Notes under the pieces: model-generated
What the model saw: the letters and a program-made list of their open reading frames with translations, nothing else
The model's database searches: none
Told to the model about the DNA's origin: nothing
Part shown: piece by piece, positions 45,583 through 55,513 of the stretch
How positions within the stretch are numbered: position 1 is the first letter of the stretch
Layout of the letters: every line of letters starts with the position of its first letter
Origin: Actinacidiphila rubida
GTDB taxonomy: Bacteria; Actinomycetota; Actinomycetes; Streptomycetales; Streptomycetaceae
Length of the DNA: 64,000 nucleotides
Assembly: GCF_900110255.1 (NCBI RefSeq)
Contig: NZ_FODD01000028.1
Coordinates: 1-64,000, forward strand
Direction of reading: 5' to 3'
Translations under genes and position numbers: made by a program

Positions 45583-48500
45583 ATGAAGAGTGGAACGACC
45601 GTGCGCAAGGCCGCTGTTCAGCGGACCACCGTGCGCCGCGGCCTCGTCGCCGCGCTGGCAGTCGTCGCGGCAGCGGTGAGTCCGCTGCCGCAGCTCGCGC
45701 ACGCGAGTGACGGATCGGCTCCGGCGGAGACTGTGGTCGAGCCGGCGGCGGCGGCCGGTCCCACCGGTCCGACGGTTCTCGGGGCCGCGACGAGCGGATA
45801 CCTGACGGCCGACGGCTGGGACATGTACGGGAACCCGACGCACTTGTCCTGGCGCGCGCCCGACGGCTCGGTCGCCTCCGACCTGGGGAACATGACGGCC
45901 ACCTTCGGCGTCGGAGTCGTCCAGAGCGGTGACGGGCACGCCTGGGTCTACCACCTCACCACCAGCAGCGACCCGCGGGTCAAGGCCGACTTCGCTCTCG
46001 AGGTGTACGACACCGCGACGAAGGTGTGGAGCGGCTACCCCATCCCGACGACGGCGGACGAGGGTAGGAAGCTCGTACCGACCGCCACGGGATGGGCCCT
46101 CGTGGCCGCGCCGGACGACACGGCCGGGGGCGCCGCGAACACCGGCCCTGTGCCGCACCTCTACACGCCGAACGCCGCCGGCGGCCTCGACGACCGGGTC
46201 GTGTCCGGCTGGCCGGCCGGTGCGCGATGGTCGGGTCAGCAGCCCGCGAGCCTCCCGGGGACCGCGGAGGTCTCGTCCGACAAGGCCGGCAACCAGCAGA
46301 TCGTGCTCATCGACACGGCGACGGCGTCCGTGACCACCACGGTGCCCACCGCCCTGTACCAGGGAGCCAACTACCCCCTCCTGCTGCTCGACGCCGACCA
46401 CTTCGGCTACGGCGCCGGAAGGACGGCGTGGGTCTACGACCGCACCGACCCTCAGGCCGCGCCCCGCACCCTCACCGTGCCCGGCGCGGGCACGGGCGAG
46501 GCCGACATGGCGCTGACCGGCGGCGCGCTCCTCGCTCTCGATCACTACGCTTCGCTGGCCGGGGCAGGGCCCACGCCCGCACCGCTCTACGCGGTGCCGC
46601 TGGACGGCAGCGCGGCCCGGACCCTGTTCGACGGCGCCGCCACCTTGCGCGCGTCGACCGGCGGCAGCGCCCTCGTGGACGCGCCCAACGGATCGGACGC
46701 GTGGGCCACGTTCCGGATTCCGGCCGACGGCTCCGCACCCGCGGTGCTCCGCCCGTTCACCACCTATCGCCCCGAGCACATCGGCCTGTCGCTCGGGCGC
46801 GGCACACTCAGCCGCGTCGAGACCGGGGCCGGCAGCCCGGTGGGCGCCGTCGAGGAGACGGTGGACGTGGGCACGGGCGCCGCACCGGCGGGTGGTAGCG
46901 TGCTGCCCCGGGTGTGGGCGTACCCGGCGAAGGACGCGATGATCCTCCGCTGTGGCGGTCAGCGGTGCTACACCCTGGTCGACGCCGGATCGGACCTGGG
47001 GGCCGTCCACATCCTGTCCTGGAACGGCAAGGACGCGGTGGAGACGACGCGCGGCGCCATCGTCCAACTGGACACCTCGGGCGGCAGCGTCCTGTCCGCG
47101 AGCGGCAACCACGCGGTGTACAACAGCGGTTCCGACGGGACGCAGGACGTCCTCGACATGTGGACCGAACGGGTGCTCTACACGCGGCCGGCGGCAGCGG
47201 CCGCGCTGTGGGGCGACACCCTGTTCACCGCCGGGAAGGTGCCGGGACAGGTGACGCAGGCCCCCGTCGCGACCGGGAAAGTGTCCGCGACGATCGCCAC
47301 CGACGCTCCCTGCGTGCCGGACGAGCTGCAGGCGCTGGGGCGTTGGCTGTACTGGTCGTGCGGGCCGGACGGCCCGGCGGGCGTGTGGGACGGCACCACC
47401 AAGAAGTCCGTCCCGGTACCCGCGGGACATGCCCTGTTGGGCGACGGCTACGTCCTGCGGCACACCGGCGACCAGCTGCTGCTCACGGACATCCACGCCG
47501 GCACCGCGGCCCCGGACCGGCTGGTCGCGACGCTGCCGGCGGGCGGCTACTCCGACGACCGGAACATCACGTGGACACTCGACAAGTTCCGCGGCTTCCT
47601 GGCCTGGACCGGCACGGACGGCGCGACCCATGTGCTCCCCTCCGGAGTTCCTCAGTCGCCTGTCGCCGTCGTGGCGAGTGAGGGGACCGCGTCCGCGGAC
47701 CTGTCGAGGACTTCGTGGGCGCCTTCGTGGACGCCCTCCGGTCCTCTCGCCTCCTGGTCCCTGGACATCCGGCGCCAGGGGTCGACAGCCATCGTGCGCA
47801 GCCTCAGCGGCGGGGCCACGCCTGGCGACGTCCGTCCCGTGTGGGACGGCAAGGACCACTCCGGCCGAGGGATCGCGAACGGCCCCTACACCTGGACGCT
47901 GAAGCTGGTTCCCGCGAACGGGCAAGGGCCGGCGGCGGTCGTCTCCGGAACCGTCGTGGTCAGCGGCCGACCCGCCTTCGCCCACGACTACACCGGTGAG
48001 GGGAGCGGCGACCTGCTCGCCGTCACCAGCGGCGGACGGCTCGACGTCCGCCCGGGCACGGGAACCGCTCCCGGCACGGTGCTGGCCACGTCCGCCTCGG
48101 GCACGGGGTGGCCGTCGGGCTCCCTCTTCGTGCCGATCGGGGAGCTGAGCGTCGACGGGTACAACGACCTGCTGGTGCGGGACGCCACCGGCCATCTCAC
48201 CCGCTACGACGGCACACCGGGCCGGGCGTTCACCCCCGCCACGCCGCACCACGTGATCGGCGCCGGCTGGAACATCTACAACTCCCTGACGCCGGTCGGC
48301 GCTCTGAACTCCGTCGAGCGCGCCGACCTCCTGGCGCGCGACGCCGGCGGGAACCTCTACCTCTACGCGGCCTCCGTCAACGGCGTGTTCCAGAGCCGGA
48401 AGCAGATCGGCCACGGCTACGGGATCTACTCGATGATGATCGGCGCCCAGGACCTCAATGGCGACGGCCGTGGCGACCTGCTGGCCCGCGACACGTCCGG

Positions 48501-48744
48501 TGTCCTCTGGCGTTACGACCGCGACAGCGGCGGCGGGTTGAAGGCCCGGGTGCGGATCGGTGCGGGCTGGAACGTGTACAACTCCGTCGTCGGTGTCGGT
48601 GACATCAACGGTGACGGCCGCAACGATCTCGTCGCCCGCGACGGGAACGGCGACCTGTGGCGCTACGACGGCCTGAGCAGCGGCCTGTTCGCGCCCCGCG
48701 TGAAGATCGGCTGGGCCTGGCAGACGTACACGTCCCTGCTCTGA
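45583..48744 (+). CDS. Secreted FG-GAP/VCBS repeat protein, paralogue 2
   Basis: A 1053-residue homologue beginning 20 bp after paralogue 1, so the two are surely co-transcribed. The signal region GLVAALAVVAAAVSPLPQLAHAS is nearly identical to that of paralogue 1, at DNA level too. The same order of propeller-like region, Cys pair (DELQALGRWLYWSCG), FlgD-like Ig segment (GPYTWTLKLVPANGQG) and C-terminal FG-GAP repeats ending KIGWAWQTYTSLL is seen. An additional Cys pair, LRCGGQRCYTLV, corresponds to one in paralogue 1. ATG 45583 follows GGGGGGGAC. Confidence 0.85.
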   Translation: MKSGTTVRKAAVQRTTVRRGLVAALAVVAAAVSPLPQLAHASDGSAPAETVVEPAAAAGPTGPTVLGAATSGYLTADGWDMYGNPTHLSWRAPDGSVASDLGNMTATFGVGVVQSGDGHAWVYHLTTSSDPRVKADFALEVYDTATKVWSGYPIPTTADEGRKLVPTATGWALVAAPDDTAGGAANTGPVPHLYTPNAAGGLDDRVVSGWPAGARWSGQQPASLPGTAEVSSDKAGNQQIVLIDTATASVTTTVPTALYQGANYPLLLLDADHFGYGAGRTAWVYDRTDPQAAPRTLTVPGAGTGEADMALTGGALLALDHYASLAGAGPTPAPLYAVPLDGSAARTLFDGAATLRASTGGSALVDAPNGSDAWATFRIPADGSAPAVLRPFTTYRPEHIGLSLGRGTLSRVETGAGSPVGAVEETVDVGTGAAPAGGSVLPRVWAYPAKDAMILRCGGQRCYTLVDAGSDLGAVHILSWNGKDAVETTRGAIVQLDTSGGSVLSASGNHAVYNSGSDGTQDVLDMWTERVLYTRPAAAAALWGDTLFTAGKVPGQVTQAPVATGKVSATIATDAPCVPDELQALGRWLYWSCGPDGPAGVWDGTTKKSVPVPAGHALLGDGYVLRHTGDQLLLTDIHAGTAAPDRLVATLPAGGYSDDRNITWTLDKFRGFLAWTGTDGATHVLPSGVPQSPVAVVASEGTASADLSRTSWAPSWTPSGPLASWSLDIRRQGSTAIVRSLSGGATPGDVRPVWDGKDHSGRGIANGPYTWTLKLVPANGQGPAAVVSGTVVVSGRPAFAHDYTGEGSGDLLAVTSGGRLDVRPGTGTAPGTVLATSASGTGWPSGSLFVPIGELSVDGYNDLLVRDATGHLTRYDGTPGRAFTPATPHHVIGAGWNIYNSLTPVGALNSVERADLLARDAGGNLYLYAASVNGVFQSRKQIGHGYGIYSMMIGAQDLNGDGRGDLLARDTSGVLWRYDRDSGGGLKARVRIGAGWNVYNSVVGVGDINGDGRNDLVARDGNGDLWRYDGLSSGLFAPRVKIGWAWQTYTSLL

Positions 48745-48845
48745 CGCCCGGGGCGTGTCCACCCGCGGCGGTGGACACGCCCCCACCCCACCCCGGTCCC
48801 GTTCCGCCGCCCCTTCGACTCCTTCGACGCTCAGGAGAACTTCCG

Positions 48846-51512
48846 GTGCGCACAGGTTCGTTGACCCTTGGCCGTACGGCCGTTGCCGCGTTCGTCGTGC
48901 TGGCGCTGGCCGGAGGCCCGTTCGGCGGCGCGACCGTCGCCCACGCGGACACCGGCGGGCTGGCGGAGATCACCGTCCAGCCGGGGGATCGGTGGCTGCC
49001 TCGTCAGGAGACGCTGCTGACGGCAGGCGACTCGGGCTATCTCGCTTTCACCGGGACCGCGTTCTCCTGGACGGGAGACGACGGCGCGACCACAGCCGCG
49101 GGCCGGTGGGCCGAGGTCAACCGCGGTCTGCGGGCGTGGCAGCCGAGCGGTTCGCCGACCGTCTGGCTCGGCGACTTCGTCTCCACCACGACCACGGCCA
49201 TCGCGGTTCCGGACGGACAGACATACCAGTCGGCCTTCGCTGCCGGCGCGATCCTGACCGCGGCGTCCGACGGCTCCGGGCTGCACGTCGTGAGCGAGGA
49301 CGGCGGTGGCGGGACCACGGACCGGACGGTCACCGGGGTGCCGGCGGGCGCGACGGTGGACAAAGTGCTGGACATGGGCGGCGATCTCACCGCACTGAGC
49401 CTCCGTGTGGACGGCGTCCCGCACGTCTACCTGCTGGACTTCACCACCGCCACGGCCCGCGAGGTGTTCGCGGGTGTCTCCGGGATCGACCTGGTGGTCC
49501 TCGGTGGCACGCGGGTGGTGGCCGCCACGCCGCGGCGCACGTCGGCGTACAGCGTCCGGCTGGACGATCCCTCCGGCACGGTCGAGGAGACGCCGTACCC
49601 GGCGGCGGCACGCGCCACGAACGAAGTCCTGCGGCCCGTCCCGGACGGTGACCGGATCCTGGTGGAGGCCGAGGACACGGACAAGCACTCGACCGGCGGG
49701 GCCCTGTGGAGCGTCCCGGTCGGCGGCGGCGACGCCACGCTCCTGCTGCGGCACACCGTGTACACCCTGGCCGTGGCCCCGGACGGCTCGGTCCTCGTCG
49801 TCGGCGGTTCGGGCCCGGCCGACTGGGCGGTTCGCCGGATCGCCCCCGACGGAACGGTCACGTCCGTCACGCCCCTCGCCCCCTTTCCGGCCAGGGTCTT
49901 CGAACTCGCCTACAGTGCCGGGCGCCTGGTGTACTCGAGCGACACCGGCGCGTACGACCCGCTGATCGGCCGCGATGTGACGGCGGGGGCCACCCCCTCG
50001 GTCAGCGGCCCGTCGACGGTGTGGGGCATGGGGCCCGAGCGCGGTGCGCACCTGCAGGCCCTCGGCAAGGGAACGGTGGCGTTCGTCCGCGGCGACGAGG
50101 TGTTCTCGCCGCTGCCGGGGTCGACGACCGGCGCCCGGTCGGTGCGTCCCAGCACCATGACGATGACGGGCGTGCTCGACGGCGACGGCTACGACCTCGT
50201 GCTCGGCACGACCACGGCGGGGCGGCAGGCCGTGGGGAACCTCGACAACGGCTACGACCCCTTCGCCCGTGGCGCGGGCGCGTCCGCCGTGTGGGACCAC
50301 ACCATCTGGGTCCCCGGGAGCGCCGCCGGAACCGTGCGTCCCTACAACCTGCGCACTCTCGCCTACGGCGCGACCGTGCAGACCGGGGCCGCCTGTGCGA
50401 ACTACGCCGACCTGCAGGTGGACGGCCGCTGGCTGTACTGGTCGTGCGGGACGACGGCCGGCGTGTACGACCGGACGACCGGGCGGCACGTCGCCGTCCC
50501 CGCCGGCCAGGCGCTGCTGGGCGACGGTTTCGTGGTCCGGCACACCGGCGGCCGGTTGGTGATGACCGACGTCCATGCGGGCACGGCCGTCACCACCGAC
50601 GTCGCCGATCTGCCGCAGGGCACCCAGAGCGACGACCGCGGCGTCACGTGGACCGTCGACAAGTACGCGGGCGGACTCGCCTACGTCGACGCCGCGTCGG
50701 CGATCCACGTGATCCCCTCGCTCGGCGTGCCCCGCTCTCCGAGCCTCCCGGCCGCCCGGGACTACGACAGCGACGGAACCGGCGACCTGCTCGCCCTCAC
50801 CCCGCAGGGCGGACTGCAGCTGCGCCCCGGCACCCACGCCGGCGGCGTGGGCCCCGGCACCGATGTGGGGGGCGACCACCCCACAGGGTCGATGTTCGTC
50901 CCGACCGGCGACCTGACCGGCGACGGCTGCAACGACCTGCTGGTCCGCAACCCGGCCGGTTCCGGCACCCTCGTCCGCGAGGACGGCACCTGCTGTGGCT
51001 TCGTCGTCGGCATCGCGCACAAAATCGGGGCCGGCTGGAACATCTACAACTCCCTGGTGTCGCCCGGGGATCTGACCGGCGACGGCCGTCCGGACCTGCT
51101 GGCGCGCACCGCGTCGGGCGACCTGTACCTCTACGCGGGGAACGCCGCGGGGGTGTTCGCGCCGCGGGTGAAGATCGGGTTCGGGTTCCAGATCTACAAC
51201 TCCCTTGTCGGGGCGCAGGATCTCAACGGTGACGGGATCGGGGACGTGCTGGCGCGGGACGCCTCCGGCGTCCTGTGGCGCTACGACGGCGACGGCAAGG
51301 GCGGGTTGAAGGCCCGGGTCCGCATCGGTGCGGGGTGGAACGCCTACAACTCCCTGGTGGGGGTCGGCGACATCAACGGTGACGGCCGCAACGACCTCGT
51401 CGCCCGCGACGCCAACGGCGACCTGTGGCGCTACGACGGCCTGGGCAGCGGCCTGTTCGCGCCGCGCGTGAAGATCGGCTGGGCCTGGCAGACGTACAAG
51501 TCCCTGCTCTGA
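48846..51512 (+). CDS. Secreted FG-GAP/VCBS repeat protein, paralogue 3
   Basis: An 888-residue homologue from GTG 48846 preceded by CAGGAG. The signal peptide (GRTAVAAFVVLALAGGPFGGATVAHA) differs from those of paralogues 1 and 2. It lacks the FlgD-like Ig segment: after the Cys-pair region (DLQVDGRWLYWSCG) it runs directly into the FG-GAP repeats near residue 640, which explains the shorter length. The first Cys pair is also missing. The last 130 bp are almost identical to those of paralogue 2. It starts 101 bp after paralogue 2. Confidence 0.85.
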   Translation: MRTGSLTLGRTAVAAFVVLALAGGPFGGATVAHADTGGLAEITVQPGDRWLPRQETLLTAGDSGYLAFTGTAFSWTGDDGATTAAGRWAEVNRGLRAWQPSGSPTVWLGDFVSTTTTAIAVPDGQTYQSAFAAGAILTAASDGSGLHVVSEDGGGGTTDRTVTGVPAGATVDKVLDMGGDLTALSLRVDGVPHVYLLDFTTATAREVFAGVSGIDLVVLGGTRVVAATPRRTSAYSVRLDDPSGTVEETPYPAAARATNEVLRPVPDGDRILVEAEDTDKHSTGGALWSVPVGGGDATLLLRHTVYTLAVAPDGSVLVVGGSGPADWAVRRIAPDGTVTSVTPLAPFPARVFELAYSAGRLVYSSDTGAYDPLIGRDVTAGATPSVSGPSTVWGMGPERGAHLQALGKGTVAFVRGDEVFSPLPGSTTGARSVRPSTMTMTGVLDGDGYDLVLGTTTAGRQAVGNLDNGYDPFARGAGASAVWDHTIWVPGSAAGTVRPYNLRTLAYGATVQTGAACANYADLQVDGRWLYWSCGTTAGVYDRTTGRHVAVPAGQALLGDGFVVRHTGGRLVMTDVHAGTAVTTDVADLPQGTQSDDRGVTWTVDKYAGGLAYVDAASAIHVIPSLGVPRSPSLPAARDYDSDGTGDLLALTPQGGLQLRPGTHAGGVGPGTDVGGDHPTGSMFVPTGDLTGDGCNDLLVRNPAGSGTLVREDGTCCGFVVGIAHKIGAGWNIYNSLVSPGDLTGDGRPDLLARTASGDLYLYAGNAAGVFAPRVKIGFGFQIYNSLVGAQDLNGDGIGDVLARDASGVLWRYDGDGKGGLKARVRIGAGWNAYNSLVGVGDINGDGRNDLVARDANGDLWRYDGLGSGLFAPRVKIGWAWQTYKSLL

Positions 51513-51685
51513 GACGGGCGGTCGGGCCGGGGACGCGTCACGCCGTTCCCCGGCCGTTCGCCCAGCCCCGTCCCCGCGGACGGTGATGCGGGATCCCGGT
51601 GTCACGCCACCCTCAACGAGGTCCATACTGAGGCGACTTCATGTGCGCTGCCGGGGGGGCAGGCATTCTCTGGGGAGGGAACCGA

Positions 51686-54600
51686 GTGCCATCACGTGCG
51701 CTCGCCCGCGGCTTGACGGCCGCGGCGACTTCGATCGTTCTCGCCGTCGTGGGTGGCGGCTTGCTGCCGGGGGCCGCGCAGGCCCAGACCGGCACCGCGG
51801 CCGGCGTGTCCGCTTCCGCCGAGCCGCAGGCCGTCGTGCCGGCCCCGGCACGCTGGACGCCGCGCCAGGACGCCCTGGTCACCGCCGGAGCCGACGGCTA
51901 CCTGGCGAAGGACGAGTCGGGGACCTACCACTGGGTCCACGAGGCCGACGGCAGCATGGGCGCGGCCATGCCGTTCGTGCCGGCGTCGAACAACAACGGC
52001 GTGTCGCTCAAGCCGTCCGGGGCCACCGCCGTCCTCGGCGACTACGCGACCGGCACCACCGTGCAGATCCCGCTGCCCGGCGGCCAGCGCCTCGTCGGCG
52101 GATTCACCGCCGACGCCGTCCTCACCGCGTCGCCGGCCACCGCGTCCGCCCCCGCCACCCTGCACGTCCTGCGCGCGGGCGCCGACGGCCAGGTCACCGA
52201 CCAGACCGTCCCCGGGTACCCCGCTGACGCGCCCCAGCCCACCTTCTACGGGCAGAACGGCGACGTGACCTTCATCGACGTCACGACCGGCGGGGTCGTG
52301 CACCACTACCTGGTGAACCTCGCGGACCTCACGTTCCACGAAGTCCTGCCCGGCGTGACGTTCGCCTCCGGGACGAAGGTGGTCGTCGGCGGCAGCCGCG
52401 TCGTCAGCTATGTGCAGGGCGCGACCACCGTGCACTCGCAGCGGATCGACGACACGTCCGGCACCGTCGACGCGCTGCCGGTGCCGAACGCGATCACGCC
52501 GCAGCAGCAGCCGTGGACCCCGGTGCCCGTCGGCGACCTGATCGTGTTCGTCCCCGCCACGACCACGAACGGCCTCGGCTGGCCGCTGGTGGGCGTGCCG
52601 GCCGCCGGCGGCGCCCCGCAGAGCGTGCTGCAGCACACCGGCGGTTCCTACGCCGTCGCCCCCGACGGCTCCGTGCTGGTGACCGGCGGGACGAGCGCCA
52701 CCGACTGGGCGGTGCGGCGGATCGCCGAGGACGGCACCGTGACGACCGTGCGGCCGCTGACGCCGGTGCCGGCCCACCAGTACGGCCTGTCGTACAGCGC
52801 CGGTCGTCTGGTGTACGTGGACGACTCGGGGCCGTACAAGTCGCTGATGGGACGCGACGTTTCCGCCGGGGCCTCGCCCACCGCGTCGGCGCCCTTCGTC
52901 ATGGAGGACTTCGGCCCTGCCCCGGTCACGTGCGCCACCGGCATCTCGTGCGTCCGGCTGGCCGGTCAGGGCAGCGGCACCGTCGACTACGCCGACCCCT
53001 CAACGGACTTCGTGGAGCAGTGGGCGTCGCCCACCAGTTTCTACAACGCGGAGGTCGGCGGCACCGACCCGGCGATCACCGACGCGGCCGGCGACTACGC
53101 CCTCGTCAACACGCCCTCGCACAGCGTGCAGTCGGTCGTGTGGTTCCAGCAGTCCACCGGCAACAACGTCGCGTTCACCCGTCCGCTCAGCGCCTCCGCG
53201 CTGTGGGGCACCACGATGTGGGCGCAGGGCACCACGGCGGGCAGCGTCCGCCCCTACTCGCTGACGTCCCGCACGTACGGCACCACCGTGCAGACCGGTG
53301 CGAGCTGCGCGACGTTCAAGGAGCTGCAGGCGGACGGCCATTGGCTGTACTGGTCGTGCGGCACGACGGCCGGCGTCTACGACCTCACGGCCAAGAGGAA
53401 CATCCCCGTCCCGGCGGGCGCGGCGCTGCTCGGTGACGGCTTCCTGGTGCGGCACGACACGACCGCGGGCACCCTGGTGCTCACCGACGTCCACACCGGC
53501 ACGGCCGCCACCGGCGTGCTCGCCGACCTCCCGGCGTCGGCGCTCACCGACGACCGCGGGGTGACGTGGTCCGTCGACAAGTACGGCGGCGGCGTCGCCT
53601 ACACCGACGCCGACCAGAACGTGCACGTCTTCCCGCTCACCGACATCACCCGCTCCCCGCTCGCGGTGACCGGCGTGGACCCGTTCGTCGCGGGCGTGCG
53701 CATCGGTGACACGTGGCAGGGCCGGGTGAACTTCCCCCGTCCGGTGGGGCGTTGGACGCTGACGCTGAAGAACGCGGCGGGCCGGGTGATGGCCACCGGC
53801 AGTGGCACGGGTGGCACCGGCGCCCAGGTGAAGCCGACGTGGGACCTCAAGGACTCCACCGGCCACCCGGTGTACGACGGCGCCTACACCTGGACGCTGA
53901 CGGCGACGCCCGCCGACGGCCAGGGCGCGTCCGCGACCGCGACCGGCCCGGTGTACGTGTCGGGCGCGCCGGCCGCACCCCGCGACTACACGCAGGACGG
54001 CGCCGGCGACCTGCTGGCCCTCACCCCGGGCGGCCGCCTCGACATCCGCCCCGGCACCGGCACGAGCAGCGGCTCGGTGGGCGCGGCCGAGAGCCAGGGC
54101 ACCTGGCCCACGTCGTCCACGTACGTCACGATCGGCGACGGCGGCGGCGACGGGAACAACGACCTGCTGGTCCGCACCTCCGCGGGCACCCTGATCCGCT
54201 ACCCCGGCCCGTCCGGCGCCCTGCCGATGGGCACCGGCCACACCATCGGCGGCGGCTGGAACATCTACAACTCCTTTGTCTCGCCCGGCGATCTCAACGG
54301 CGACGGTCGCGCGGACCTGCTGGCGCGCACGCCGTCCGGCGACCTGTACTTCTACGCCGGGACCTCCGCGGGCATCTTCGCGGCGCGCGTCAAGGTCGGC
54401 TCGGGCTTCCAGATCTACCCGCTGATGACCGGCGCGCAGGACCTCACCGGCGACGGCCTCGGCGACGTCCTGGCCCGCGACGCGTCGGGCAGCCTGTGGC
54501 GCTACGACGGCGACGGCCACGGCGGCCTCAAGCCGCGCGTGCTCATCGGCGCCGGCTGGAACATCTACAACGCGCTCGTCGGCGTGGGGGACGTCGACGG

Positions 54601-54733
54601 CGACGGCCGCGCGGACCTGCTGGCGCGCACGCCGTCCGGTGACCTCTACCGCTACAGCGGCCTGAGCACGGGCCTGCTGGCCCCCCGCACCAAGATCGGC
54701 TGGTCCTGGCAGACCTACACGACCCTGCTCTGA
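51686..54733 (+). CDS. Secreted FG-GAP/VCBS repeat protein, paralogue 4
   Basis: A 1015-residue homologue from GTG 51686, preceded by GGGGAGGGA. The signal peptide covers about residues 1-32 (GLTAAATSIVLAVVGGGLLPGAAQA). The order is as in paralogues 1 and 2, with the Ig-like part GAYTWTLTATPADGQG and the FG-GAP repeats DLNGDGRADLLART, DLTGDGLGDVLARD and DVDGDGRADLLART. Overall closest to paralogue 3 in the N-terminal region. It has the most divergent 3' end of the four. It is the last gene of the array and is followed by a tRNA-Lys. Confidence 0.85.
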   Translation: MPSRALARGLTAAATSIVLAVVGGGLLPGAAQAQTGTAAGVSASAEPQAVVPAPARWTPRQDALVTAGADGYLAKDESGTYHWVHEADGSMGAAMPFVPASNNNGVSLKPSGATAVLGDYATGTTVQIPLPGGQRLVGGFTADAVLTASPATASAPATLHVLRAGADGQVTDQTVPGYPADAPQPTFYGQNGDVTFIDVTTGGVVHHYLVNLADLTFHEVLPGVTFASGTKVVVGGSRVVSYVQGATTVHSQRIDDTSGTVDALPVPNAITPQQQPWTPVPVGDLIVFVPATTTNGLGWPLVGVPAAGGAPQSVLQHTGGSYAVAPDGSVLVTGGTSATDWAVRRIAEDGTVTTVRPLTPVPAHQYGLSYSAGRLVYVDDSGPYKSLMGRDVSAGASPTASAPFVMEDFGPAPVTCATGISCVRLAGQGSGTVDYADPSTDFVEQWASPTSFYNAEVGGTDPAITDAAGDYALVNTPSHSVQSVVWFQQSTGNNVAFTRPLSASALWGTTMWAQGTTAGSVRPYSLTSRTYGTTVQTGASCATFKELQADGHWLYWSCGTTAGVYDLTAKRNIPVPAGAALLGDGFLVRHDTTAGTLVLTDVHTGTAATGVLADLPASALTDDRGVTWSVDKYGGGVAYTDADQNVHVFPLTDITRSPLAVTGVDPFVAGVRIGDTWQGRVNFPRPVGRWTLTLKNAAGRVMATGSGTGGTGAQVKPTWDLKDSTGHPVYDGAYTWTLTATPADGQGASATATGPVYVSGAPAAPRDYTQDGAGDLLALTPGGRLDIRPGTGTSSGSVGAAESQGTWPTSSTYVTIGDGGGDGNNDLLVRTSAGTLIRYPGPSGALPMGTGHTIGGGWNIYNSFVSPGDLNGDGRADLLARTPSGDLYFYAGTSAGIFAARVKVGSGFQIYPLMTGAQDLTGDGLGDVLARDASGSLWRYDGDGHGGLKPRVLIGAGWNIYNALVGVGDVDGDGRADLLARTPSGDLYRYSGLSTGLLAPRTKIGWSWQTYTTLL

Positions 54734-54857
54734 CCTTCCTCCCCCAGCCCCGGCCCGGGGCCCTCAGGCCCCGGGCCCTCCCGCCCCCACATCCCGCCAC
54801 CGCCGGACCCGATATGGTCTCGGCCCCCCTCCGGACCCCGGCTATGCTTCGGGGTGC

Positions 54858-54930
54858 GGGCCGTTAGCTCAATTGGCAGAGCAGTGGACTTTTAATCCAT
54901 TGGTTGTGGGTTCGAGTCCCACACGGCCTA
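54858..54930 (+). tRNA. tRNA-Lys(TTT)
   Basis: Cloverleaf on the plus strand with acceptor GGGCCGT/ACGGCCT, discriminator A, anticodon loop CTTTTAA giving TTT (Lys), T-loop TTCGAGT. CCA is not encoded. It lies at the border between the conserved chromosome and the accessory region, a usual integration site for actinomycete elements. Confidence 0.97.
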
Positions 54931-55019
54931 CAGGATCCGGCCCCTTCGGAGGCCGCTGACCTGCGGGTATGGTGCCCCGGTCGCTCACGAGCGGTCGGGG
55001 CGCAGCCATGTCCGACCCC
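54931..55019. other. Region downstream of tRNA-Lys
   Basis: No gene. A possible hairpin (CGGTCGCTCACGAGCGGTCGG) near 54979 may end tRNA transcription. No copy of the tRNA 3' end is seen within this window that would mark the far border of an island. Confidence 0.3.
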
Positions 55020-55366
55020 GTGCGTGAGCGGGACGCGGGCATGCGTTGCCGCAACTCGATGCGGTGCGAGCTGGAGCGGAGGTCTGCATCGGTCTCTGCC
55101 CCGAGCGCATCGCGCATCATGACGGCGTCAAGGTTGAAGTATCGGGCCGGGTGGTCGTTCGAGGACGCGGAAGCCCGCTCCATCGGCACACCTTCCCGCC
55201 ACAGCAAGCCACTGGCCCTCCGCTTGGGCGGCCAGAGCGCCTGCCCACTGCGGAACAAGGCGATTTCCTCGGGCGTGATGTGCTCCCGGCATGCCCTGCA
55301 CAGTGTTGGTTGCGCCGTCCACGTCGGCCTCGATTGGCCATGGCCGACCGCAGCCCGAACAGGTGG
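55020..55366 (-). pseudogene. Possible frameshifted remnant of a small Cys-motif protein
   Basis: On the minus strand one frame reads TTCSGCGRPWPIEADVDGATN, and then a second frame continues with LCRACREHITPEEIALFRSGQ. The two together would give a CxxC-x(n)-CxxC zinc-ribbon-like protein that continues to about 55020 (MERASASSNDHPARYFNLDAVMMRDALG). No start codon exists in the first frame, and the frames differ by one base near 55300. This looks like a decayed or mis-sequenced gene at the end of the minus-strand operon. Confidence is low. Confidence 0.25.
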
Positions 55367-55513
55367 TCAGGTGAGATCGAGCCAGGCACGGATGCGTCGG
55401 CGGATCTCCTCGACGCTGGGCAGAGGCGCCTTCTCCTCGACGAGTCGCTCCAGCAAGGCCGCAACACGCTCGACGCTGTCACCGTCGTCGCTCGTAGCCC
55501 AACGATTCGGCAC
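55367..55513 (-). CDS. Possible small protein (48 residues)
   Basis: An open frame from GTG 55513 encodes a helical, charged sequence (SVERVAALLERLVEEKAPLPSVEEIRRRIRAWLDLT) that looks protein-like. It overlaps the preceding small frame by 35 bases in another frame, and there is no clear ribosome binding site. The two may be parts of one frameshifted gene. Family unknown. Confidence 0.3.
   Translation of the reverse strand: MPNRWATSDDGDSVERVAALLERLVEEKAPLPSVEEIRRRIRAWLDLT

Noticed and set aside
42491..54733. Idea that the FG-GAP array is a polysaccharide-degrading or protease gene set
   Set aside because: No glycosidase, lyase or protease catalytic motif was seen in any of the four proteins.
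54869..55019. Minus-strand frame reading VGRVGLEPTTNGLKVHCSAN
   Set aside because: This is the antisense of the tRNA-Lys gene, a frequent false protein tail in databases.
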